This document shows positions 1 to 8,796 of a stretch of DNA of 64,000 nt, piece by piece. Positions within the stretch are counted from its first letter, which is position 1. Each line of letters begins with the position of its first letter. The position numbers and the translations under genes were made by a program. Below the pieces are notes generated by a model. It searched no databases and had not been told where the DNA came from. It saw only the letters and a program-made list of their open reading frames with translations. The DNA is taken from contig CALEII010000061.1 in assembly GCA_937876205.1 (NCBI GenBank), positions 33,829 to 97,828 of the forward strand. The letters run 5' to 3'. This stretch comes from an uncultured Clostridia bacterium. Lineage in GTDB: Bacteria; Bacillota; Clostridia; Oscillospirales; Acutalibacteraceae.

Positions 1-517
1 AAATATCTGTATAAATACAAGTTGCACGTTCTCCATTTAAAACAAATTTGTCATTTTCTTTATAGGTCAATACATCAAGAAAAGTTTTGTCTAGAAATTC
101 AGAATTAAATAATGGATTAGCATGTGTGCCGTTAAGAAAACCTTTGTTAGCTGTTATTCCGCAATATTCTTTTGAACCTTCAATCTCTGAAAACCATTGG
201 TTGATTTTTTGTATTGCATCCTGAGTCAGAATATCATCAGAATCCACAGGAAAGAAAATTTCTCCGTTTGCTTTTTTTAATGCAAAATTTGTCGCACGGT
301 GTTTTCCGCCATTTTCTTTTTTATAATACCTGATTGTAAAATCATTTTTGTCCTTGAGCCAATAATCAAAAAGTTCTTTTGTATTATCAGTTGACCCATC
401 ATCAATAACTAACCATTCAAAATTATTGTTAGATTGATTTTGTAATGACTTGTAAAGATTAGATAATAAATAAGCTCTGTTATAAGTTGGTGTAAATATA
501 GTTATCATTTTACACAT
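1..517 (-). CDS. Family 2 glycosyltransferase, 3' end beyond the window
   Basis: The first 172 codons of a GT2 (GT-A fold) enzyme are present; the gene runs off the left edge. The N-terminus begins MCKMITIFTPTYNRAYLL, followed by VIDDGSTDNT and then FPVDSDD, the nucleotide-sugar and metal-binding motifs of the family. The start at 517 has AGGAAG seven bases upstream. An inner ATG at 508 is possible. The start overlaps the stop of the small membrane ORF at 510-680, so it is probably the last visible gene of the leftward polysaccharide operon. It likely adds one sugar of the repeat unit on the cytoplasmic membrane face; the sugar is unknown. Confidence 0.85.
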   Translation of the reverse strand, partial: MCKMITIFTPTYNRAYLLSNLYKSLQNQSNNNFEWLVIDDGSTDNTKELFDYWLKDKNDFTIRYYKKENGGKHRATNFALKKANGEIFFPVDSDDILTQDAIQKINQWFSEIEGSKEYCGITANKGFLNGTHANPLFNSEFLDKTFLDVLTYKENDKFVLNGERATCIYTDI

Positions 518-680
518 TTTTACACTTCCTAAAATATGGTTTCAAAAGAAATTTAAAATATTTGTTAAAAATTAGAATTAAAAAAGTAAGTATTATGATT
601 TCAATACAGATTGCTATTGAAGATAGTATTGTTTTGTTTTGTATATAATTATTGATATTTAAAATGCCAATACTATTCAT
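510..680 (-). CDS. Small single-span membrane peptide, coupled to flanking glycosyltransferase genes
   Basis: A 56-codon frame starts at an ATG sharing ATGA with the stop of the upstream gene and ends at a TAA overlapping the first codons of the next gene by 8 bases. The peptide has a polar N-terminus (MNSIGILNINN), one hydrophobic span of about 20 residues rich in Ile and Leu (AICIEIIILTFLILIF), then a basic tail (KYFKFLLKPYFRKCKNV). This is consistent with an inner-membrane peptide with a cytosolic positive C-terminus. There is no separate Shine-Dalgarno, so translation would depend on coupling. I do not recognise the family. In DNA this AT-rich an open frame of this length is unlikely but not impossible by chance. 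Confidence 0.5.
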   Translation of the reverse strand: MNSIGILNINNYIQNKTILSSIAICIEIIILTFLILIFNKYFKFLLKPYFRKCKNV

Positions 681-1456
681 AATTTTTGTTTTAATCTGTT
701 CTTAATATAAGAAAAGAATCCTTCTTTTTTTATCGAAAAAAAGATACCTAATATAATATCACTAAATCTTTGTCCAACAAGTTTTGATAATTTGGCAGAG
801 GCATTATGCCATTCTTTTTGTTCATCACTTTGCCAAGAACCATTATACCAATGTATAGCAATGGAATTCTTTGTTAAATAAACCTTTCCATCGTAATAAT
901 TTTTGGGACAAAAATAATCGTTAGGATAAATTGTCAGATAATCTTTAATACACTGAAAAGTATTATCTTTTTTTATATTGAAATTGTCAACAAGAAGATT
1001 GGTGACTGTTTCTGTATTTGTAGTTGTATCAAATTCTCCATTCTCTTTAATAAACTTTCGATTTTTATAGGACAATAAAATATCCTCAACAAATTTACCA
1101 TTTTTTTCTGACCCAACAACAGCAGTAAAAGGATATTGAATATTTTCAAATCCCGTAAATGCATTAAGTGATAAGAATTTATCAAAATTACTTAATAATT
1201 CTACATCGGTATCAAGGTATATTCCACCCATCAAATACAACGCGTAAATCCTTGCATAATCAGAAACAAAAGCCCATTTTTTAGCTTCATAAGCTTCTTT
1301 TACATATTGACAGCAATTTATATCAAAATTATTTTCATTCCATTCAATAATCTCATAGTCGGGACAGAATTTCTTCCAACTTTCGATACATTTTTTATCT
1401 TTTTCAGGAATTGGATTTCCTCCAAACCAGCAATAATGAATTGTTTTTGGAATCAT
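677..1456 (-). CDS. GT32-like capsular glycosyltransferase (Gly_transf_sug, DXD motif)
   Basis: This 259-residue protein starts MIPKTIHYCWFGGNPIP, the signature N-terminus of the Gly_transf_sug/GT32 group, which includes Och1-like and capsular polysaccharide transferases. The metal-binding DXD is in GGIYLDTDVE at residues 82-84. A GGAG lies nine bases before the ATG. It probably moves a hexose or HexNAc from a nucleotide sugar to the growing lipid-linked repeat unit. The stop overlaps the start of the small membrane ORF downstream, and the previous gene ends 3 bases upstream, so it sits in a tight operon. Donor and acceptor cannot be told from sequence. Confidence 0.85.
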   Translation of the reverse strand: MIPKTIHYCWFGGNPIPEKDKKCIESWKKFCPDYEIIEWNENNFDINCCQYVKEAYEAKKWAFVSDYARIYALYLMGGIYLDTDVELLSNFDKFLSLNAFTGFENIQYPFTAVVGSEKNGKFVEDILLSYKNRKFIKENGEFDTTTNTETVTNLLVDNFNIKKDNTFQCIKDYLTIYPNDYFCPKNYYDGKVYLTKNSIAIHWYNGSWQSDEQKEWHNASAKLSKLVGQRFSDIILGIFFSIKKEGFFSYIKNRLKQKL

Positions 1457-1459
1457 AAT

Positions 1460-2431
1460 TCAAACTCCGATCTTTAAAGCATTTCTTATTTTGCAAGTAA
1501 AATTAAAAGATATTTTTAATAATAAAATCCAGATTTTTTGCTTTGATGATAAAATAGAACTATCAATGTCTCGAATATATTTATTTACAGTACTATTGAG
1601 AACTATCAATGCAGTTTTTTTATCCGTGTTATTTAGATAAGCTAATGACAATTGTCCATGATAAATACAAGTAAAGACAATGCTTTCAAGTCCTTGTTGT
1701 TCAAGAGTAGGGAAGTTAAGTTTTAAGAAATCCTGTCTCAGAGATTTTGCTTCAACGGCATCGAGTCTTTTTAAAGAATAAGAATTCCCCATTATGCTGC
1801 CGGAACGCTGTAAGTAGTTGTAACCGGTGTAATCAATAGTTGCAATTTTCTTTGCTGCGCCAATTGCCTTATAGCTCCAGAATTCATCCTCATGATATTT
1901 ACCGACATCAAAATTAACATCTTTAATAATTTCAGTTCTGTACAGTTTATTCCATACTACCTGTCTGATTTTGTCGTCAATCAAGGCAGACATTGCTTCT
2001 TCCGTCGAATAAATAATTACATCTCCCGTGTCCTCACTTGCAACTGAATAATCTTCATTTTCATATACCATTCTGAGTTTACACGAAACAATATCGGTAT
2101 TATTTCTTAGTGCAACATCAAGAAGCTTTTCATACATATCTGTTTCAATATAATCATCACTGTCAACAAATGCAATAAAATCACCGGTTGCAACTGAAAG
2201 TCCGGCATTTCTTGCATCAGAAAGTCCGCCGTTAGACTTATGTATAACCTTTATTCTATTGTCTCTTTCCGCCCATTTGTCACATATTTCGGGACAATTA
2301 TCGGGGGATCCGTCATCAACAAGAATAATCTCAAGATTAGTGTATGTCTGATTTACAATTGATTCAATACACTTGTCAAGATATTCCTCAACTTTGTAGA
2401 CAGGGACAATAATACTGATTAAATCGTTCAT
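1460..2431 (-). CDS. Family 2 glycosyltransferase
   Basis: A 323-residue GT2 enzyme with SIIVPVYKVEEYLDKCI at the N-terminus, DDGS at residues 39-42 and FVDSDDYIE at about 88-96, the donor and divalent-metal sites. The conserved NGGLSDARNAGL motif lies between them. AAAGGAG is placed correctly before the ATG. The C-terminal part lacks strong membrane segments, so it is probably a peripheral enzyme of repeat-unit assembly. It is a paralogue of the 338-residue GT2 encoded just upstream. The sugar transferred is unknown. Confidence 0.9.
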   Translation of the reverse strand: MNDLISIIVPVYKVEEYLDKCIESIVNQTYTNLEIILVDDGSPDNCPEICDKWAERDNRIKVIHKSNGGLSDARNAGLSVATGDFIAFVDSDDYIETDMYEKLLDVALRNNTDIVSCKLRMVYENEDYSVASEDTGDVIIYSTEEAMSALIDDKIRQVVWNKLYRTEIIKDVNFDVGKYHEDEFWSYKAIGAAKKIATIDYTGYNYLQRSGSIMGNSYSLKRLDAVEAKSLRQDFLKLNFPTLEQQGLESIVFTCIYHGQLSLAYLNNTDKKTALIVLNSTVNKYIRDIDSSILSSKQKIWILLLKISFNFTCKIRNALKIGV

Positions 2432-2440
2432 AAAACTCCT

Positions 2441-3457
2441 TTATTCTACCGAAAACTTTTTATCTACACCGGTAATTTTTGCGTAAATAGTATGAAATAA
2501 TGCATATGTCTGAGGACTTAATGCCGTCCATATGCACATTAATTTTAATTTTATTCCTATATACTCATTTCTGAGTATGTCTGACAGACTACTTCTTAAT
2601 ATTTTTCTTGCTTTTTTTCTTTCCGGTACTATTAATGAGGGATTAATTTTTTTTGATAGTGTTGATGTGTAAACAAGAAGTCTTGCGAGTCTTGCCTTGA
2701 CAATCTTGTTTAAAACAGAAGTCTCACGTGTTTCATTGTCAAGAATATTTAATACTTTTAAAGGATCACATAGCTTATTTCTGTTAATTACAGAGGTTGC
2801 CGCAGAATTCTTATGAACCATATAATGATAAAAACACTTATCTATATAGATCGATTTTTCAGATTGTCTGAAAAGGTAGTAATTCATTAATAAATCCTCA
2901 TTGATTCTAATAGACAAGTCCATAATATTGTTAAATACGATATTTCTTACAAAATTAGATTTATATATTTTATTACATAAACCGGGTTCAATAAAATCAC
3001 CTTTGAGTAAATCGATCAATCCTTGTTGATTGTCCTGTTCGATTAATCTATTTGTGTTGTAATAATAATCAACACGCCCATCAGGGAAAACCATCTTATA
3101 GCCACAATGCGATACATCAGCATTGTATTTTTCTGCATTATCAATAAGAACAGAATACATATCGGGCTCTATTATATCATCACCGTCTACGAAACCGATA
3201 AATTCACCTTTTGCAGCTTTAATACCCTCAAACCGAGCAGTAGAAACTCCGCCATTTACTTTATGAATAACTTTGATTCTGTTGTCTTTTTGTGTATATG
3301 TATCGGCAATAATACCGCTTGAATCTTTTGAGCCGTCATCAACAATAATGACTTCAAAATCAGAAAAAGTCTGACTGAGAATACTGTCAAGACAACGGGG
3401 GAGATATGCTTCTATATTATACACGGGAATTATTATTGATAACTTTGGATTGTTCAT
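2441..3457 (-). CDS. Family 2 glycosyltransferase
   Basis: A 338-residue GT2 enzyme with LSIIIPVYNIEAYLPRCL, DDGS at residues 40-43, NGGVSTARFEGI and FVDGDDIIE at about residues 89-97. Its start codon overlaps the stop of the acetyltransferase gene in a TAATG arrangement, and no good Shine-Dalgarno is visible, so it is probably translationally coupled. It is expected to add a sugar to the lipid-linked exopolysaccharide repeat. The C-terminal third resembles the helical region of the CpsJ/WaaV type GT2 group; substrate assignment is not possible. Confidence 0.9.
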   Translation of the reverse strand: MNNPKLSIIIPVYNIEAYLPRCLDSILSQTFSDFEVIIVDDGSKDSSGIIADTYTQKDNRIKVIHKVNGGVSTARFEGIKAAKGEFIGFVDGDDIIEPDMYSVLIDNAEKYNADVSHCGYKMVFPDGRVDYYYNTNRLIEQDNQQGLIDLLKGDFIEPGLCNKIYKSNFVRNIVFNNIMDLSIRINEDLLMNYYLFRQSEKSIYIDKCFYHYMVHKNSAATSVINRNKLCDPLKVLNILDNETRETSVLNKIVKARLARLLVYTSTLSKKINPSLIVPERKKARKILRSSLSDILRNEYIGIKLKLMCIWTALSPQTYALFHTIYAKITGVDKKFSVE

Positions 3458-3999
3458 TATTTCACATATCCTATTCTGTCAGTAAGCTCTTCTGCCTGCT
3501 GTTTTTTCATTTCATCTGAGATATTACTACCAATGGTATAATTTTCATTATAAACAATAGAACTACTCATTCTTGTTTTTTCTTTCTTCAGGTAATCATC
3601 TAAAGAACAGATAACTCGGGCAGGAGAACCGACAGCAACTGAGTTGTCAGGAATGTTATGAGTTACTGTGCTGTTAGCTCCAATAATCACATTATTACCG
3701 ATTGTTACACCGGGAAGGACTACTGATTCTGCACCGATAAACACATTATTACCGATGTTAACACATCCGATTTTTGTATAATCTAAAAATATTTTGGTGC
3801 TTGCATCATGGGCAAGTATATGCACGCGTGGTGCTATTGTTACATTGTCACCGATTTTTATAAGCCAACAATGCGAAGGATCAAGTATAACACCATTTAA
3901 CCTATTAAAATTTTTGCCGACTGTTAATCCCATTTTTATGAGTTTATCGGTAGTATATTCCCCACGGATTCTGTATAATAATTCTTTGATAAAATTCAT
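3457..3999 (-). CDS. Left-handed beta-helix (hexapeptide) O-acetyltransferase
   Basis: This roughly 180-residue protein carries the isoleucine-rich hexapeptide repeats of the LbetaH/CatB-WcaF-Maa transferases (IGNNVFIGAESVVLPGVTIGNN). A probable catalytic His sits in HILAHDAST. It most likely acetylates a sugar of the polysaccharide with acetyl-CoA. The longest frame starts at a GTG at 4011, but the ATG at 3999 has GAGG six bases upstream and is preferred. The gene is linked tail-to-head with the GT4 gene before it and the GT2 gene after it. Confidence 0.85.
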   Translation of the reverse strand: MNFIKELLYRIRGEYTTDKLIKMGLTVGKNFNRLNGVILDPSHCWLIKIGDNVTIAPRVHILAHDASTKIFLDYTKIGCVNIGNNVFIGAESVVLPGVTIGNNVIIGANSTVTHNIPDNSVAVGSPARVICSLDDYLKKEKTRMSSSIVYNENYTIGSNISDEMKKQQAEELTDRIGYVK

Positions 4000-4007
4000 A
4001 CTGTACC

Positions 4008-5120
4008 TCACAGTTTTAACAACATCTCCTCAACAGCTTTTACTGTTTTTTCCGTGCTGAAAAATTTGCCTCTCTCGATGGCTTTTTCTTTATAATGTGT
4101 AAGCAATTCAGGTGAGTCAAGCAGTGATTTAATTCCCTGATATAAAGCTTCTTCATTGTTTTCTGTAACAATACCATATTCATTGTTTTCACCGAGCATT
4201 TCTTTCATGCCTGAAACTTCAACAGTACATACAGGTGTACCGACAATAAGCGCTTCTGTAGCAGCGGTTGAAAATCCTTCTGAATGAGATGCGCAAACAA
4301 ATAAATTTGCTCTTGCAACATATTTATAAGGATTGGTCTGATAGCCAAGGAATGTGAAACTGTCAGAAATGTTATTATCATTAATGTATTTTGTTAACTC
4401 AGATTTGTAATTATCAGAGCCTTCTCCAAGAATATAAGTATGAATTGAATATCCGTCGTTTATCAGTCTTGAATGAATATTGATTAGTCGGTCAAAGCCT
4501 TTAACAGGAATCAATCGCCCCATAGAAATTATATTGATTTTTGTGTCATCAAAAAACACATCCGGAATTTCATAAGATTTTTTTTTGATTTCATCTGAAT
4601 TATTGGTGTTATAAATCACCTGAGAATTAACAAAAGGTATTAAATGTTTAAATGCTTTTTCAGTTGATTCAGATACAAAAACTACCTTATTAAATTTTTT
4701 GTATAATTCTTTAACTTCATTAAAATTTCTGAAGCCGACAGAAATATCTGTTTCAGTTTTCTGTGTACAATGTATCCATGAAATAAGTTTTGTTTTCTTG
4801 TCAGCACATCCGCTTATAACTCTTGCTGAAGGTCCTTCAAGATAAGCAATTTCAATGTCATAGGATTCTTTAATAAAATTCTTGTGTAAAAAAGCGGGGG
4901 AGAAGAGTTTTAGAAAATGAGAATTGGCAGGAAAAGATTTTTTGAAGCAAGTTTTATACTTAATATGTGGTGCAAGATATTGTTTGTTAACCCCTTCATT
5001 AAACAGAGTCATTATAGTAATATCAAATTTATCCCTGTCCATATGATTGACAAGGTTAATTAAAACTTTTTCTGCACCACCGTGACCTAAATCTCGGATT
5101 AAAAATAAAACTTTTTTCAT
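4008..5120 (-). CDS. Family 4 glycosyltransferase
   Basis: A GT-B fold enzyme of about 370 residues. The N-terminus MKKVLFLIRDLGHGGAEKVL has the GT4 glycine-rich start. The C-terminal half has ISMGRLIPVKGFDRLI and HSEGFSTAATEALIVGTPV, the EX7E nucleotide-sugar motif. The frame stays open upstream to 5363, but that extension overlaps the polymerase gene and has no family similarity. The ATG at 5120, with AGG seven bases upstream and 8 bases after the polymerase stop, is the likely start. It acts in repeat-unit assembly at the inner membrane face. Confidence 0.9.
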   Translation of the reverse strand: MKKVLFLIRDLGHGGAEKVLINLVNHMDRDKFDITIMTLFNEGVNKQYLAPHIKYKTCFKKSFPANSHFLKLFSPAFLHKNFIKESYDIEIAYLEGPSARVISGCADKKTKLISWIHCTQKTETDISVGFRNFNEVKELYKKFNKVVFVSESTEKAFKHLIPFVNSQVIYNTNNSDEIKKKSYEIPDVFFDDTKINIISMGRLIPVKGFDRLINIHSRLINDGYSIHTYILGEGSDNYKSELTKYINDNNISDSFTFLGYQTNPYKYVARANLFVCASHSEGFSTAATEALIVGTPVCTVEVSGMKEMLGENNEYGIVTENNEEALYQGIKSLLDSPELLTHYKEKAIERGKFFSTEKTVKAVEEMLLKL

Positions 5121-5128
5121 AATCATAC

Positions 5129-6229
5129 CTAAATAAGACCAAAGCCAAATTTTAAGCTGTAAAAATAGTAGCCGATATAAGCGATTATCATAATGACTGT
5201 GATTGATTTGCCGACATCTTTCTGAAACAGATGTGTGATTTCCCATGGAAGAAGAATATAGTTGTAAAGTGAAAAATAAATCGGAAGTCTGCCGATGTAA
5301 ATTCCACTGGTAAACATTGATATAATATAAAGTCCCGCTGAAGCAATGGACATGTTTGTGCATAAATTTATTATCGGGTTGTTAACAGAGTTTATTTTTT
5401 TTCTTCCGTATAAAGATAATATTGCAGGTATGCTGTAAATAAAAACTCTTATAAAATTGGTTCCGTCATCATCTGAGCTTTGCCAGTCGCTGACAACATT
5501 TGTGTATTGAGTATCCTCCAGTGCAGTATCAAGTATTGATGTGAACTCTTCAATAAATGTTAAGGCTATTATTATACCGAATATAAAAAGTATTGTGTTT
5601 CTGTTCCAGGCTTTTCCTTGCGCTATAATAATAAACGGTATGACAATAAGCGCTGACCCGTGAAAAAAAGATGCAAAGGCAACTATAATTATTGCCGGTA
5701 TAAATTTCTTTTTTAATATAAGCCCAAAGCATAAGAAAGTCAGACAAACCGCAACAAACTGACGTATACCGTTGTACATCCATGAGATATAGTCTGTTGA
5801 TGCAAGAAAAAGGAATAATGACAAAAATGCACTCTCTGAATACTTTTGGTATACAATAAGAAGACAAGTAATGTGAAAGATTGCAAGAATTGCAAAATAT
5901 GTTGTGTATTTGTCAGTTAAGAAAATTCTTATCAGAGCGGACCCATAATAGAAAAACTCATCTTTTGTTACAGTTGCCATATAATCAGTTAAACCGCTCA
6001 TTGATGACGGCATATTGTTGAAAGTGTGCATATAAGAATATGTGTCACCAAAATATAAGGTTCTGTTTGCTGTATAATAAACAAGCGGAATAACAGCTAT
6101 TATTAAAGTAAAAAAACTGTAACGGTATTCAATTTTGTTAAGAATTTTTATGCCGGTTTTTTTCCCTGATAAATGTGTAAGACCGGCAACAATAGCAGGC
6201 CATATTAAAATTACAAGATATTCTGCCAT
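5129..6229 (-). CDS. EpsG/Wzy-type polysaccharide polymerase
   Basis: A 366-residue polytopic membrane protein with about ten hydrophobic segments. The N-terminal FGDTYSYMHTFNNMP loop and the NGIRQFVAVCLTFLCFGLI segment fit the EpsG family (PF14897), the polymerases that join repeat units outside the membrane. The position among glycosyltransferases supports this. No separate Wzx-type flippase is visible here; it may lie beyond the left edge. The ribosome binding site is weak, and the gene starts 19 bases after the preceding gene. Confidence 0.85.
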   Translation of the reverse strand: MAEYLVILIWPAIVAGLTHLSGKKTGIKILNKIEYRYSFFTLIIAVIPLVYYTANRTLYFGDTYSYMHTFNNMPSSMSGLTDYMATVTKDEFFYYGSALIRIFLTDKYTTYFAILAIFHITCLLIVYQKYSESAFLSLFLFLASTDYISWMYNGIRQFVAVCLTFLCFGLILKKKFIPAIIIVAFASFFHGSALIVIPFIIIAQGKAWNRNTILFIFGIIIALTFIEEFTSILDTALEDTQYTNVVSDWQSSDDDGTNFIRVFIYSIPAILSLYGRKKINSVNNPIINLCTNMSIASAGLYIISMFTSGIYIGRLPIYFSLYNYILLPWEITHLFQKDVGKSITVIMIIAYIGYYFYSLKFGFGLI

Positions 6230-6248
6230 ATTGCCGATACCGCTTTCT

Positions 6249-7040
6249 TTACTTATGGTTACGAAGCTTTACTTTTAGTTTGTATGGAATAAAATGTGAA
6301 ACAAGGGGTTTAAATGCAAAAGGATATAAATATATGGGATAATCAAGAATTTTAAACCCATAAAAATTTGTTTTTACTGTATTTAACGCATATTTAAATT
6401 TTCTTCGATTAAGTGCCAATCTGTCTTCACGGACTTTATAAAGACATTCATTTATATTATCTGCTTTAAATCCTTTTGAAGCAAACCTGAACCACATATC
6501 AATATCTTCACATCTGAGTGTCCGGGGAATGCTTACATAACCATTCAATTCATCATAACAACTTTTTTTCATCATTAACGTTGCATGATAACATAAAGGA
6601 TACATTTTTAAAGTAAATTTATCAGGATGCATAACGGGAAACACATTGTCAAAATCACCGTTTTCATCAAATCGTACCATCCCTGTCCCGATACAATCAA
6701 TATCCGGATTATTTAAAAGAAAATTTATCTGTTTTTCAAATCTGTCAGGTAAAGAAATATCATCACCATCCATACGGGCGATATATTTACCTTTAGCAAC
6801 AGATAAGCATTTATTTAATGTTTCCGGCAGACCAAGATTATGATCGTTTTTTAATAAAACAATCTTATCGGGGTAATTATTCCTGTATTCTTCAGCAATA
6901 GTATAGGTATTATCTGATGACCCATCATCACATAACACTAACTCCCAATCAGAAAATGTCTGATTGAGTATAGAGTCAATTGCGTCTTTTAAAGTATTTT
7001 CGCAATTATAGATACCTGTAATAACTGATAATTTAGGCAT
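6249..7040 (-). CDS. Family 2 glycosyltransferase
   Basis: A GT2 enzyme of about 263 residues starting MPKLSVITGIYNCENTL, with CDDGS at residues 37-41 and ARMDGDDISLP at about 88-98. The relation is closer to the WaaE/LgtF-like branch than to the two GT2s further along. The open frame extends to 7076 inside the preceding gene. AGGAG at 7051-7055 is only one base from the ATG at 7049 but ten bases from the ATG at 7040, which is therefore chosen. A short terminal overlap with the GT4 gene before it shows operon packing. Confidence 0.9.
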   Translation of the reverse strand: MPKLSVITGIYNCENTLKDAIDSILNQTFSDWELVLCDDGSSDNTYTIAEEYRNNYPDKIVLLKNDHNLGLPETLNKCLSVAKGKYIARMDGDDISLPDRFEKQINFLLNNPDIDCIGTGMVRFDENGDFDNVFPVMHPDKFTLKMYPLCYHATLMMKKSCYDELNGYVSIPRTLRCEDIDMWFRFASKGFKADNINECLYKVREDRLALNRRKFKYALNTVKTNFYGFKILDYPIYLYPFAFKPLVSHFIPYKLKVKLRNHK

Positions 7041-7045
7041 ATAAT

Positions 7046-8182
7046 TCATTCTCCTAAATGTGAAGACAAAATGCAATATAATTCTTTTAATATTGTTTCA
7101 GTTGTATATAAATAAGTATTTTTTTGTGAATTGTTTATAAATAATTCTCGCAATTGATTATTATGCGAAAGTTCTGTAATTCTGTCATCAAATGTTGAAA
7201 CATCATTTTGCTCAACAAGAAATCCATTTACTGTATCTGTAATTATTGAGTTATGCCCCCTGTTTTTCACTGCAATTACAGGAACAGAACATAACATTGC
7301 TTCAACAATATTTAGGCCGAACCCTTCTCGAATACTTGATGCAGTACAAATATCTGACATTAAATATAGATTACAGACATCATTTCTCCAACCCAAAAAT
7401 CTGATATTATTTTCAACACCAAGCTGTTTTGCATATTTTTCAATATCCCCATCAGTATGATCAATTCCTGCCAAAACAAGAACAACATTATCAAAACCCT
7501 TGTCAATTAAGGATTTAATTACACGTATTAAAAAATACTGATTTTTATTTTTAATTAGTTCAGCAAGATATATCAAAACCAATGCGTCATCCGCAATATT
7601 TAATTCTTTTCTATATCGGGAACGAATGTAGTCACGATTTTCAAAGTTAAATTTTTCAGTATCAATTCCAATACCATTAATAAAATAAGCTTTACATGTT
7701 TTAAATTTATTTTTTGTTATTTCAAAATCTTCTTTGTTGATTGTGATAACAGAATCAGTAAAATAAGATAAAATTTTTTCAATAGGATAATATATCAACC
7801 AATTTAAAATTGGCGCACCTTCAAAAAAATGATATCCATGTGAAAAATAGATAACTTTTGTATGTTTATTTCTTATGCTGATTGATGCTAAACGCGCCGC
7901 CAACCCACCTACTGGTGTATGACAATAAATAATATCATAATGGTTATTTTTTAAAATATGTTTTAATTCTTTTATTCCAACAAAAAGTTTCGGTGAAAAA
8001 GGTGTTCGTTCATAATGAAGTATATATCTATTATTGCAGAATGGAATATTTTCTGTTCCTGCACAAGCTACATCAACAATCCAACCTTTTTCGGACAACA
8101 TTTTAATTGTCGGAATATGAAACTTTAAAATATGTTCTTTATCAACATTTGCAACAAATAAAATTCTAGGATTTTGTTTCAT
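7046..8182 (-). CDS. Family 4 glycosyltransferase (CapM/EpsD-like)
   Basis: A GT-B enzyme of about 378 residues: N-terminal Rossmann half with MKQNPRILFVANVDKEHILKF and YCHTPVGGLAARLAS, and a C-terminal donor half with REGFGLNIVEAMLCSVPVI, the EX7E motif. Family members often add the second sugar onto the undecaprenyl-PP primer. An ATG at 8194 overlaps the stop of the sugar transferase gene but has no Shine-Dalgarno. The ATG at 8182 follows GGGAG by five bases and is preferred. Base composition is clearly more AT-rich than the housekeeping genes in this window, as is common for exchanged capsule genes. Confidence 0.88.
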   Translation of the reverse strand: MKQNPRILFVANVDKEHILKFHIPTIKMLSEKGWIVDVACAGTENIPFCNNRYILHYERTPFSPKLFVGIKELKHILKNNHYDIIYCHTPVGGLAARLASISIRNKHTKVIYFSHGYHFFEGAPILNWLIYYPIEKILSYFTDSVITINKEDFEITKNKFKTCKAYFINGIGIDTEKFNFENRDYIRSRYRKELNIADDALVLIYLAELIKNKNQYFLIRVIKSLIDKGFDNVVLVLAGIDHTDGDIEKYAKQLGVENNIRFLGWRNDVCNLYLMSDICTASSIREGFGLNIVEAMLCSVPVIAVKNRGHNSIITDTVNGFLVEQNDVSTFDDRITELSHNNQLRELFINNSQKNTYLYTTETILKELYCILSSHLGE

Positions 8183-8193
8183 TTTTACTCCCA

Positions 8194-8796
8194 TTATAAT
8201 TTATTGATAGTTCCCGTGCCGCCTTCAACAACGCCTTCATGTTTAATAACCTGAAGTGCGGTGTTGATAATACATCTGATGTCGAACGGCAGACTCATTT
8301 TTTCGACATATTCACCGTCAAATTTAGCTTTTACGGGAATTTCGAGTTCATCTCTTCCGTTAATCTGTGCCCAGCCTGTGAGTCCCGGTCTTATACTGTT
8401 AGCCTTGTATTTATCTCGTTCAGCAATAAGGTCATCCTGATTCCACAGAGCAGGTCTGGGGCCAACTATTGACATATCACCTTTTAGGATATTAAAGAGT
8501 TGGGGGAGTTCATCAAGACTTGTTTTTCTCAGAAATTTACCGACTTTTGTAATGAACGCCTCGGGATCATTAAGAAGATGTGTCGGCATATCGTGAGGTG
8601 TGTCAGTTCTCATCGAACGGAATTTATACATATTAAAGAGTTTCTTATCTTTTCCTACTCTTTTTTGCACAAAGAATACAGGACCTTTTGAATCGGCTTT
8701 TACAGCAATGGCTGTAATCAGAAGAACAGGGGACAACAGTGTCAGTGCAAATAATGACACAAGAAAATCAAGGATTCTTTTTATTATTCTATACAT
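8194..8796 (-). CDS. Undecaprenyl-phosphate sugar-1-phosphate transferase (PglC/EpsL type)
   Basis: A 200-residue monotopic phosphoglycosyltransferase that starts repeat-unit synthesis by moving a sugar-1-phosphate from UDP-sugar to undecaprenyl phosphate. The N-terminal hydrophobic re-entrant segment (ILDFLVSLFALTLLSPVLL) is followed by FVQKRVGKDKKLFNMYKFRSM, then the catalytic Asp-Glu pair in TSLDELPQLFNILKGDMS and VGPRPA. The size is that of the short PglC/EpsL form without the WbaP membrane domain. The start overlaps the dehydratase stop by 8 bases, and AAGGTG lies upstream. The dehydratase just upstream suggests a UDP-diNAcBac-like or other deoxysugar substrate. Confidence 0.93.
   Translation of the reverse strand: MYRIIKRILDFLVSLFALTLLSPVLLITAIAVKADSKGPVFFVQKRVGKDKKLFNMYKFRSMRTDTPHDMPTHLLNDPEAFITKVGKFLRKTSLDELPQLFNILKGDMSIVGPRPALWNQDDLIAERDKYKANSIRPGLTGWAQINGRDELEIPVKAKFDGEYVEKMSLPFDIRCIINTALQVIKHEGVVEGGTGTINKL

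Noticed and set aside
5121..5363. 81-codon upstream extension of the GT4 gene
   Set aside because: It overlaps the polymerase gene in another frame and has no family similarity; the ATG at 5120 has a ribosome site and matches GT4 N-termini.
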